Source: Chamaesiphon minutus PCC 6605 (lineage in GTDB: Bacteria; Cyanobacteriota; Cyanobacteriia; Cyanobacteriales; Chamaesiphonaceae). Taken from it: a stretch of 64,000 nucleotides of DNA. This document shows positions 43,960 through 52,377 of the stretch, one piece after another (within the stretch, counting starts at the first letter, position 1; each line of letters begins with the position of its first letter). Under the pieces are notes generated by a model. The model was not told the DNA's origin and did no database searches. It worked only from the letters and a program-made list of their open reading frames with translations. A program made the position numbers and the translations under genes. The stretch lies in contig NC_019697.1 in assembly GCF_000317145.1 (NCBI RefSeq), positions 1,302,001 to 1,366,000 of the forward strand, given 5' to 3'.

Positions 43960-46900
43960 ATGGCAGAGTCAGCCTTTTCAACTTCTAGCGACGATCCAAA
44001 CCTCAACTCTCAAATTCAGCAACATGCTGGGGGTGATAGCAGTCAGGTAATCGGTCTATTAAAAGATAGTAATGTATTCAATAATGTTGTTGGCAATGTG
44101 ACCATTGAGATCCATAACTACCACGACCGAAAAGAGGTAGAGATTAAGATCGATGACACCGCAAAATCTGCTGCCGATCTACTCGCTTGTCCTTATCGCG
44201 GTTTGTTTCACTTTGGGCCAGAGGATGTGGAATATTTCTTTGGTCGGGAAAACTTTGTTGAAGAATTGGTGAGAGCAACACAAACCCGTAATTTTATTCC
44301 TTTACTAGGCGCATCGGGTAGCGGCAAATCTTCAGTAGTTTTGGCAGGATTAGTGCCTAAATTACAACAGGCTGGTCATTGGCAGTTTACCCATTTTCGT
44401 CCAGGTTCTGACCCATTTTATGCTTTGGCTGAGGCACTTGTGCCACTGTACATGTCAGAGCTTGATTCTACTGACAAAATCACTCAAGCGGGTAAGCTGG
44501 CTCAAGCTCTTAAAGATGGAACACCTCTTTCTCGTATTTTTAGCTCGATTCAACGCCAACACCCTAACGATCGAGTGTTGCTAATTGCCGACCAATTTGA
44601 GGAACTCTATACTCTCTGTACTGATGAGGCCACCCGTCGTGATTTCCTCGATCTATTACTAGCTGGTATTGCTGCGCCTGCCGTAGGCAGAGCCTCTCTG
44701 AAAGAGAATCGCATCCATTTTTCCCCAGTACTGGTGGCAACGATGCGGGCAGATTTTTTGGGAAATGCGCTCTCATATCGCCCCTTTGCTGATATCTTAC
44801 AAAATACCGACCTAAAGCTTGGCCCGATGAATCAGGCAGAACTGATGGAGGCGATCGCTAAACCAGCAGAAATGGCAGGGCATCCTCTAGACTTGAGTAC
44901 GATCGATCTATTAATCGAACAAACAGCAGGCAGAGCAGGTGCTTTACCCCTGCTCCAATTTGCGTTGGTGCAGATTTGGGCAGGTCTGGCAGAAGGAAAA
45001 GAACCTGCAGAGACACTCAGGGCGATTGGTGGTGTGGGAGGTGCTCTAGCTGGAGAAGCACAACGTATCTATGTCGGTCTTACCCCCGAACAACAAGGAA
45101 TTGCGCGGCGGGTATTTTTGGGATTGGTGCAGTTGGGTGAGGGTGCGAAAGATACTCGGCGGCGAGTGGAGCTAGAACGGTTGGTATCACATCGGGACGG
45201 TCTCGATCGGGTGAAGCAAGTAATCGATCGCTTTGCAAACCCTGGTACTCGGTTGATTACCCTAGCGAATGATGGAGGCGCGGAGACTGCCGAAGTGACC
45301 CATGAGGCGTTATTTGACAACTGGCAGCAGTTGAAAGACTGGCTCGATGGCAGTCGTAGCGATCTACAGTTTCAAAGGCGACTGGATGAAGCAGTGATGG
45401 TTTGGCAAAATAATGGACGACCAGAAGGGAATTTATGGCGATCGCCCGATCTGGATTTGTTGCGACGTTATCAGCACAGGGCTGGGGACGATCTGACACC
45501 CTTGCAACTAGAATTTTTTCAGGCTGCGGATCGATCTCAATGTGAACAAAAGCGTTTCTGGGGATTTATTAAACTTTCTACCCTCTTATCTCTGGTATTG
45601 ACAACCAGCACCACTATACTTTTAGGCTTACAATTGAGGCAGGCTCAGTCGTTGCAACTGCAAATATTAGGAACCAATGCTGCTAACTTATTAGCCTTTA
45701 ACCAACCTGTAGATAGTACTATTAATGCAATTGCCACCAATAATTTAAGTCAGTTAGCTTGGTTAAAATTTCCCACTCCCGATCGCGCTCAAGTTGCCTT
45801 TATAGATGGAATTTTGTTGGATACTGTTTGGGTTGCCAATCCAGAGCAAAATCAGTTGCAACATGATTCTACTGTTATTTCAGCAGCATACAGTCCAGAT
45901 GGTCAGCGCATTGTCAGTGGCGGTCACGATCGTGCTGTCCGCATTTGGGATGCAAAGACTGGGAAATCCATCGGTAAACCTCTACTCGGTCATACGGAGA
46001 GCGTTTATTCAGTAGCATTTAGTCCAGACGGACAGCAGATCGCTAGCGGTAGTTGGGACAAGACTGTGCGAATTTGGGACGCAAAAACGGGGGAACCACT
46101 CAGTAAACCTTTGCCTTTGCCAGGAGATCGCAGTTGGATTAATTCAATAGCATATAGTCCGGATAGTCAGAGTATTGTCAGTGGTAGTTATGACAAGACG
46201 ATCTGGATCTGGGATGCAAAAACGGGAAAACCCATCGGTAAATCTCTACTCGGTCATACAGAGAGCGTTAGTTCAGTAGCATATAGTCCAGATAGTCAGA
46301 GTATTGTCAGTGGTAGTTATGACAAGACGATCCGGATCTGGGATGCAAAAATGGGAAAACTCATCGGTAAACCTCTACTCGGTCACAGATCTATAGTTAC
46401 TTCAGTGACATATAGCCCCGATGGTCGCAGTATTGTGAGTGGTAGTAGCGATAAAACGATCCGGATTTGGGATGCAAAAACAAGATTGCCGATTGGTGAA
46501 CCAATGGAAGGTCATGAGCTTGCAGTCAAGTCAGTAGCATATAGTCCTGATGGTCAAAATATTGTCAGTGGTAGTGACGATCGAACTGTCAGAATCTGGG
46601 ATGCCAAGACCAGATTGCCGATTGGTCAACCTCTCAAAGGTCATGAGGATGTGCTCAATTCAGTAGCGTTGAGTCCAGATGGCAAGCACATCATCAGTAG
46701 CGGTGACAAGACTGTGCGAATCTGGCAGGGAAAGACATTAGAGCCGATCGTTAAACAGCTAAAAGGCGATCAAGATCTAATTAATTCAGTGGCGTTTAGT
46801 CCGAATAGAGAACGGATTGTCAACATCAAGTCTGACGGGACAGTATGGAGTTGGGATGTTCGGGCAGGAGTAGTAATCGGTCAGCCTCTATTGCTACAAG

Positions 46901-47643
46901 GTAATAGGAGTTATCTAACTTCTGTAGCGGTTAGCCCAGATGGTCAGTGGATCGTTACTGGCAGTTTTAGCGGTGTAGTGCAAGTCTGGAATGCAAAGAC
47001 TGGATCGCTGATTCGCGATCTATGGCAAGAACGGAAGAGTCCGATTCAGTCAGTAGCATTTAGTTTTGACGGTCAACGGATCGTTAGTGGTAGTGATGAC
47101 TTAACCATAAGAATTTGGGATGCCAAAACAGGTTTACCGATCGGTAAACCTTTATTTTTAAAAGGTCACAGAAATTATTTAACTTCAGTGGCATTTAGTC
47201 CAGATGGGCAACGTATCATTACTGGCAGTAAAGACTCAACAGTAAGAATTTGGGAGATAAGAACAGGAGCATAAATCGGCAAACCTTTACAAGGACATCA
47301 TGGTGAGGTCACAGCAGTGGCATATAGTTCAGATGGACAACGCATCATTAGTGGTGGTGATGACTGGAGAATTAGGATTTGGGATGCTGAAACGGGCACA
47401 GCCATTGGCCAGCCGTTATCAGCCCCGATCGGTCAGATTAAATCGATCGCATATAGTCAGGATGGGCAGCACATTGTCAGTGTTAATGCAGACAAGACAG
47501 TCTCAAGTTGGGATGTTTCTGGAACATCTTTGCTGAAAACAGCCTGCGATCGATTGCGCTATCATCCCAGCCTCGACGATCCAAAAACCGATGTTGCCCG
47601 CGAAGCCAAGCAAACCTGTGAACAATACGTGTGGGAAAAATAG
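43960..47643 (+). pseudogene. STAND NTPase with WD40 repeats and N-terminal amyloid-like motif; in-frame stop near the C-terminus
   Basis: The N-terminus (residues about 15-50) carries the motif GGDSSQVIGLLKDSNVFNNV followed by VGNVTIE. The nSTAND NTPase has Walker A FIPLLGASGSGKSSVVLAG at about 120 and Walker B RVLLIADQFEELYTL at about 207. A single membrane-type helix (LSTLLSLVLTTSTTILLGL) at about 545 is followed by WD40 repeats of the type SVAYSPDGQ…IVSGSDDRTVRIWDAKT. Eleven repeats precede a TAA at 47272-47274 (RTGA-stop-IGKPLQGH); two more follow in the same frame to 47643. The truncated product is still 1104 residues. The domain set is that of NLR-like receptors in cyanobacteria. Confidence 0.82.
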
Positions 47644-47721
47644 CGTCTCTATCAAGATAATCGCTCGGTCTAGAATCCATAGAACGTGTAAGAGTTGATG
47701 CAAAAGATAAACTAAAACTTC

Positions 47722-47877
47722 ATGGCTACGCAATCGCCATTCCCGATGTTCGCAATTTATCTTCGTTCTGTCAACATTGTTGAGGGTGCCAAACACGTCA
47801 CCAATCTCACCACTGAACGGTTATGGATTCTCCAGTTCTTTGGTGTTCCTTGCCGCAAATATTACCTTCTTTCCTGA
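47722..47877 (+). pseudogene. Short fragment, possible 5' end of a lost cas gene
   Basis: A frame of 51 codons (MATQSPFPMFAIYLRSVNIV, EGAKHVTNLTTERLWILQFF, then GVPCRKYYLLS and stop). It lies just before the cas8-like remnant, on the same strand, and shows protein-like composition, but I cannot assign it. Sequence from 47878 to 48000 has stops in all frames or no recognisable coding. Confidence 0.35.
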
Positions 47878-48006
47878 TTTACCTGCGGAATGTGGGCTAC
47901 AGGCAAATACAGACGGAATTGATATTAACAATCTTCTGTTTGGTGTAGATGTATTTGATCTATTCAGGAAAAGCATGAAGCACAAATATTAAGTATTCAG
48001 CATTAC

Positions 48007-48540
48007 TTGTCTGACAAAGACACGATCGAAGAACTTACAAAACTAGAGCCGAAAATTTTTAATTCTACCTTTCGGATTCAACACTGGCAAAATTTAATTC
48101 ACAATCGATCGCGGATTTTTGGTTTTGATGCGCTCATACATAATTCACCTACTAAAAAAACTATTGACGATCGTTGGTTCCGTCGAGACTTCCGAACTTT
48201 ATTTCATCCGCAATCTAATCCTATGACACCAGAAGAAACTGATATAGACAAAGCTGAAGACATGGAACCTGCCGAACTATCTGTACCCAAAGAGATATCT
48301 CTAGAAGTGCTTGTCCTGCGGCTATTGAAAAATTACACTCGTCATAAACTCAAGCATCAATTCGGCATTGAGTGGAACAAGGAGTGGAGTAGTCAAAACT
48401 CAGCAAGTCGGAACCAAGACCCAGCATATCAAGCATACAGGCAGAGAAAAGAGCATGTGATAAAAGATCTACACATCGATTTCCGTCGCCATCGTCACCC
48501 TAATGAATTTTTAGCTTTCTTTGCCACCAAAGTGCTTTAA
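48007..48540 (+). pseudogene. cas8: Type I CRISPR Cas8-like protein, C-terminal remnant
   Basis: About 177 codons without a proper start. RSRIFGFDALIHNSPTKKTI and DDRWFRRDFRTLFHP occur first. The C-terminal part (LRLLKNYTRHKLKHQFGIEW; YQAYRQRKEHVIKDLHIDFR; RHRHPNEFLAFFATKVL) resembles the helical end of Cas8 proteins of the I-B/Myxan kind (R-R-x-P/D-x-F-x-x-F-F pattern). Position before cas7-like and cas5-like remnants supports this. The assignment is moderate. Confidence 0.5.
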
Positions 48541-48574
48541 GACAAATGCTGATTATGGAAGGACTCCCATCCAA

Positions 48575-48602
48575 TCGTTGGCGTAGCCTACCGGAGGTAA
48601 TC
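48575..48602 (+). repeat. Short dispersed repeat between cas8 and cas7 remnants
   Basis: CGTTGGCGTAGCCTACCGGA followed by GGTAATCG is identical to the copy inside parE at 10.2 kb, 38 kb away. Confidence 0.8.
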
Positions 48603-48610
48603 GCGCATTA

Positions 48611-48985
48611 ATGATGGTGGCGCACCAAAAGTTGAGTTTATGGACGGCTGCATTAATTAAAGCGATCGGGCAACTAAACAGAGTAGCTGGAGGAGATAGC
48701 GTTAGTCATTTTCAGATGGGACCCAGAAGTATTATTATTCGACTCACACCATCTTTAGTTGCTGGGTATGATAACTACGGATTTCAAGAAGATGGCAGCT
48801 TCAAAGAACTAAATCGACTTGTTAACGGTGAATTGCCAGGGCAAGAATTTTGGTTGGGCGGAGAGATCGTTCGTCAAATGTCTCAAGACATCAAACAAAA
48901 ATTAGCAGATCGCCACGTCCATCTAATAGATAGCCCCCAAAAACTCTTGGCTGAAGTCTCCCAGCAGTTTTTAGGAGGAGCGTAA
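48611..48985 (+). pseudogene. cas7: Type I CRISPR Cas7-like (DevR/Cst2 type) protein, C-terminal remnant
   Basis: About 124 residues: LIKAIGQLNRVAGGDSVSHF and QMGPRSIIIRLTPSLVAGYD follow the DevR/Cst2 pattern (VAGNHARS…P-x-S-I-V-L-R). The rest (FWLGGEIVRQMSQDIKQKLA) ends at 48985. The N-terminal two thirds are missing. It lies 5 bases before the cas5-like start. Confidence 0.5.
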
Positions 48986-48990
48986 AAATC

Positions 48991-49315
48991 GTGGAAAAAC
49001 TCTGGTTGCGCGTTCGTGCTCCGTTCGCTACTTATTCCACATGACGACCGCCCACGCTATGGTTTACCCTTCGCAGGTGATAACAACTATCTATTCGATC
49101 GAATCGACTGCCTCGACGAACCCATTCCATCTCATTGGTTCGTATCGGTTGACTCAAAGCTCGAACAGGAAACAGGTGCCGTTAGCTTAACCGTTGAGAT
49201 CGATCGTCACGCTCCCAGCAAGACTAAAAGTATGCTGTTTTCGGCAACGAAAGATTCTTTAAATTCGCTACCCGATCGTGATTGGCTATCAATGTATGAG
49301 AGGAGAGTTGCGTAG
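48991..49315 (+). pseudogene. cas5: Type I CRISPR Cas5-like protein with internal deletion
   Basis: The GTG at 48991 begins VEKLWLRVRAPFATYST, a typical Cas5 N-terminus. The sequence then jumps, with a frame change near 49040, to DRPRYGLPFAGDNNYLFDRI, a conserved block near the Cas5 C-terminus, and ends DWLSMYERRVA at 49315. About 120 residues between the two are missing. Cas5 binds the crRNA 5' handle in Cascade; this copy is dead. Confidence 0.68.
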
Positions 49316-49320
49316 AAGGT

Positions 49321-49433
49321 AAACCCCGCCTAGAATGAGACCCTAAAACAACCCCAAATACTTGTCTCCGCTATGTCATGGGCACTTAAGAAGCTACTCT
49401 AAAAAACTATGGTTTTCAAGTTAGGCGGGGTTT
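49321..49433. repeat. 12-base inverted repeat with long loop after cas5
   Basis: AAACCCCGCCTA (49321-49332) and TAGGCGGGGTTT (49422-49433) are perfect inverted repeats 89 bases apart. No coding sequence lies between. It could be a small non-autonomous element or a structured transcript. Confidence 0.6.
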
Positions 49434-49691
49434 AGAAGCATTTTTTGCAAGCATCTCCAGGTGTTTAGAGTTATTTTTCAGAAAAAAGCCGTAAACCTTC
49501 ACTCTGTAAGGATTTAGTTCATATTTTATTACGACAGGTGCTTGCAACTGCTGAAACGTAATTCTGGCAGAGGTTTTAAGTCGATATGTGTGAAGTTATA
49601 GCCTCAATATTCTGTAAAATTGGTATGATGTTGACAGGTGCTTGTAATAGTTCGGAGAAACCCTTTGCTGTCAAGCATTCTGGACTCCGCC
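49434..49691. other. Non-coding stretch before the CRISPR remnant
   Basis: No gene seen. GACAGGTGCTTGCAA at about 49533 and GACAGGTGCTTGTAA at about 49636 are a direct repeat about 100 bases apart, and GCAAGCATCTCCAGGTG lies near 49449. The stretch may be an old leader or further decayed array. Confidence 0.4.
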
Positions 49692-49872
49692 CTAAAATCA
49701 CCTTAGATGCCATATGGCGTTAAGCACATGCTATGGGGATTAATGTTCTACCAGTTTATAGAGCTAAAATCACCTTAGATGCCATATGGCGTTAAGCACA
49801 TGACGATCGTTGACACTACCAGCGTGAGCTTACAAACCTTTTCCTCAGATATCGTAAGGTGTTGAGCACTTT
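49692..49872 (+). CRISPR. Vestigial CRISPR array (two identical repeats, one degenerate)
   Basis: A 39-base unit starting CTAAAATCACCTTAGATGCC occurs at 49692-49730 and, unchanged, at 49764-49802, with a 33-base spacer. A degenerate copy (CCTCAGATATCGTAAGGTG, TTGAGCACT) lies at about 49834-49872 after a 31-base spacer. The periods are 72 and 70 bases. The palindrome GCCATATGGC and the ending GCGTTAAGCAC fit cyanobacterial type I repeats. It lies downstream of the cas8-cas7-cas5 remnants. Confidence 0.75.
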
Positions 49873-49892
49873 GAAAACTCATTTGAAAATAA

Positions 49893-50025
49893 AATTTCAG
49901 CTTATGAGTTTTTAGAGTGCTAAAATTTCACGTTATGAGTTACTAATTTCATATTATGTGTAACTTTGCTCATTCAGAACGCTGTTACTTCGTCACTAAT
50001 ATTTCAGCTTATGTGTAAACCGACA
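49893..50025. repeat. Tn7-like transposon end with four TnsB-site-like repeats
   Basis: Read on the minus strand from 50025 the sequence begins TGTCGGTTTACACATAAGCT. Four copies of a 16-base unit follow on the plus strand: AATTTCAGCTTATGAG (49893), AATTTCACGTTATGAG (49924), AATTTCATATTATGTG (49945) and ATTTCAGCTTATGTG (50000). A 5'-TGT terminus with several short direct repeats is the layout of Tn7-like ends bound by TnsB. The opposite end and any tns genes are not in the window. Confidence 0.5.
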
Positions 50026-50031
50026 CGAGCG

Positions 50032-50412
50032 ATGATGTCGGCAGATTTTATCGCTGATTTAGTCGGCATACCAGTATCACTCGATCTAGAGGCATTTATT
50101 CAATTTGGGTTAGAATTTCGGACAGCTTTTCCCGATGGTTGTCATCAGTTTGATGAGGTAATTGAGGAAGATACTAAAGTAGTAACGATCGGTAAATTTC
50201 GCGGTACACATTTGGGTAAATTTCAAGGTTTACCTGCGACAGGGAAATCGGTAGAGATCGAAGTTACTCATATCGATAAACTCATCGACGATCGGCTCGT
50301 CTATCATTGGGGACAAGGCAACCAAGCGGGAATGATGCAACAACTGGGGATTGTGTTCGTTCCAGGCTTATCTTTAATTGCCGCAGCCATCCGCCATCAA
50401 ATCCGAGGTTAA
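50032..50412 (+). pseudogene. SnoaL-like ester cyclase family protein, N-terminally truncated
   Basis: From the ATG at 50032 about 126 residues are encoded. LVGIPVSLDLEAFIQFGLEF, RTAFPDGCHQFDEVIEEDTK, KFRGTHLGKFQGLPATGKSV and DKLIDDRLVYHWGQGNQAG are typical of the SnoaL-like/ester cyclase fold. The first 30 or so residues of the family (up to the first helix and beta-strand) are missing, and the coding similarity starts where the Tn7-like end stops. A shortened protein could be made from the ATG. Confidence 0.7.
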
Positions 50413-50425
50413 ACTAGAATGTGTT

Positions 50426-50455
50426 GGTGTGTTATCGCGTAAGCGATAACACACC
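50426..50455. terminator. Strong hairpin after the SnoaL-like gene
   Basis: GGTGTGTTATCGC (50426-50438) pairs perfectly with GCGATAACACACC (50443-50455) around a 4-base loop. It lies 13 bases after the stop codon. There is no U-run, so it may be a repeat-type stem that helps termination or RNA stability. Confidence 0.5.
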
Positions 50456-50493
50456 CTACAACCTGGGATCTTATTTTCTTGCTATTTCCTCAA

Positions 50494-50637
50494 GCCTAAA
50501 ACCTAAAACCTAAAGCCTAAAGCCTAAAGCCTAAAGCCTAAAGCCTAAAACCTAAAGCCTAAAGCCTAAAGCCTAAAGCCTAAAGCCTAAAGCCTAAAGC
50601 CTAAAGCCTAAAGCCTAAAGCCTAAAGCCTAAAGCCT
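50494..50637. repeat. Heptanucleotide tandem repeat (CCTAAAG)n
   Basis: About 20 head-to-tail copies of CCTAAAG, with a few CCTAAAA variants near the left end. Such heptamer tracts are known as short tandemly repeated repetitive sequences in cyanobacteria. The period of 7 has no coding meaning. It lies between the truncated SnoaL-like gene and the coiled-coil gene. Confidence 0.9.
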
Positions 50638-50765
50638 CACTAATGGGTAATTACACCCCAAATAGTGAGGAGGATCGATTATAATCTCTGTGGAAAGTTG
50701 AACCTATAGGCTGGCGGCTACCTCATTTATCCGCTCGTCAAATCCTCCTACCGTATTCCCCATCA

Positions 50766-52157
50766 GTGTCTACCAAAAAATATTCCATCTTCAAGCAGTG
50801 GTTAACGACTGGCTCAGTCGCCTTTGTAGTAAGCGGGGGTTGTAGTTTACCATTTACTCAGAATCTGGCTCAGTCTGCGTTAATTGGGTTGGCAACGCTA
50901 CCGGGAGTCGCTATCAGTAGACTCATGCGCTCGCGCCAACGCCAACAGCAGGTAAATCGTCAACTGGCGCGGGGAAAACGGCGGTTGAATCAAATGCATT
51001 ACCGAGGCGAAATCCTCAACAATCAGTTGCGAAGTAGGGACAAGGAGCGGCAAGAAATCGAGATTAGGGTAGCACAATTACAGAGTTTAGCAGGTAGTTT
51101 GAAAGCGCGGATCGATACCGATCGCCAGCAATACCAGGAACTAGAGCAACAACTCGCTGCACTTACCCATCACTGTCAGGAACAACAAACCTTTGCAGCC
51201 AAACTCGATCGCAAAATTCAGGAAAAACAAGCTCTTAGCCTCGAAGTCGATACCGAGTTTAACAATCTCAAGCTAGAATTATCTCAACTGCAAGCAGCTA
51301 AATTACAGACAGTTGAAGCGATCGATCGCTTCAAAATATCGCTGAGAAATGTCCAATCCGAAATCGAACGATGTACCGCAACTAAGCAAGAATTGGCAAT
51401 AGAGATTCAGCAGTTGCAGCAGCCACAACAATTAGATAATGCTAGTCTCGATCGAGCAAACGAACAGCATCAACTCATCCACGAACTCGATACAGCAATT
51501 ACTAACCGACAACATACTCACCAAAATCTGCTAGTAGAAATCGATCGATTGGAGCAGATTATTGCCGAAAGATCGACAGAATTAGCCGATCGAGATCGAG
51601 AATTAGTAGCGGCACGACAGCAATTAACTGAAACCGAATTAGAGATCGAAACTAAACAAGCAACATTAGATGAATTAGCAGCAGCAATAGTCGATCGCAA
51701 GGATGAGTTAGAATCATCGTCAGAGTATCTGGCTGAAAGATTGCACCAACGCGAGTTGAAAATAGCTCAATTAGAATTGAGTAGTAGGCAGGCAGAACTA
51801 GATAATTTAGAACTAAAAATTCAGGCTAAACGCCAAGAAATCGATGATATTGGTGTAGAAAAAATTCTTCAAATCTTCGAGCCACAACCACCAAGCATCT
51901 CTCGCGATATTGACTCGATCGCCGGAGCCGGAGCATGGCACGATAAATTTATAGATAATCCTCATCTCCCTGTTTTACAACACATTGAAAAACATGGCAC
52001 CATTACCGAAGCCGAAGCTAGTATTAAACTCGGCAATGCTCGATCGGTCAGACAATTTGCCAATAAATTAGAAGAATATACTCCCGATCTTCCCTTCTCA
52101 ATCAGAGTAGAATCATCACCGAAAGGTAATCGATATATCAAAGAAACTCAAAGTTAA
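50766..52157 (+). CDS. Membrane-anchored coiled-coil protein with PglZ-type C-terminal domain
   Basis: A 463-residue protein. One or two N-terminal hydrophobic segments (GSVAFVVSGGCSLPF; SALIGLATLPGVAISRL) are followed by about 300 residues of coiled coil (QLQSLAGSLKARIDTDRQQY, LVEIDRLEQIIAERSTELAD). The C-terminal 70 residues (PVLQHIEKHGTITEAEASIK, LGNARSVRQFANKLEEY, LPFSIRVE, GNRYIKET) match the C-terminal domain of PglZ almost position by position. The domain looks like a winged helix. The protein could tether DNA or a protein partner to the membrane; function unknown. The upstream region holds the heptamer tract. Confidence 0.78.
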   Translation: MSTKKYSIFKQWLTTGSVAFVVSGGCSLPFTQNLAQSALIGLATLPGVAISRLMRSRQRQQQVNRQLARGKRRLNQMHYRGEILNNQLRSRDKERQEIEIRVAQLQSLAGSLKARIDTDRQQYQELEQQLAALTHHCQEQQTFAAKLDRKIQEKQALSLEVDTEFNNLKLELSQLQAAKLQTVEAIDRFKISLRNVQSEIERCTATKQELAIEIQQLQQPQQLDNASLDRANEQHQLIHELDTAITNRQHTHQNLLVEIDRLEQIIAERSTELADRDRELVAARQQLTETELEIETKQATLDELAAAIVDRKDELESSSEYLAERLHQRELKIAQLELSSRQAELDNLELKIQAKRQEIDDIGVEKILQIFEPQPPSISRDIDSIAGAGAWHDKFIDNPHLPVLQHIEKHGTITEAEASIKLGNARSVRQFANKLEEYTPDLPFSIRVESSPKGNRYIKETQS

Positions 52158-52377
52158 AAGTATCTCGATGAGTCCCTACCAAGAGTGTAAAACCAAATCC
52201 GCTTTACAAAGACTTCTGGCGTTGCTGGTTTTAGGTACGACCGTTATTTTTTACATTCTTCTTCCCCGCTCCCCGCTCCCCGCTCTCTCCTCTAGTTTTT
52301 CATACATCGAGAGAGCAACTACCAAGCTGCGGAGCGGGGCTGGGGCTGGGGGTGAGGGCAACTAATTAGCCGCTCCT

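Noticed and set aside
49893-50025. Type V-K CAST end considered
   Set aside because: No Cas12k, no tracrRNA-like pairing seen, and the adjacent cas remnants are type I; a type I-B link is more consistent.
50494-50637. Heptamer tract considered as a CRISPR array
   Set aside because: Uniform 7-base period without spacers.
52168-52365. Possible 65-residue membrane protein after the coiled-coil gene
   Set aside because: One hydrophobic segment only; the second half is translated from a C-rich/G-rich repeat, so it is probably not a gene.
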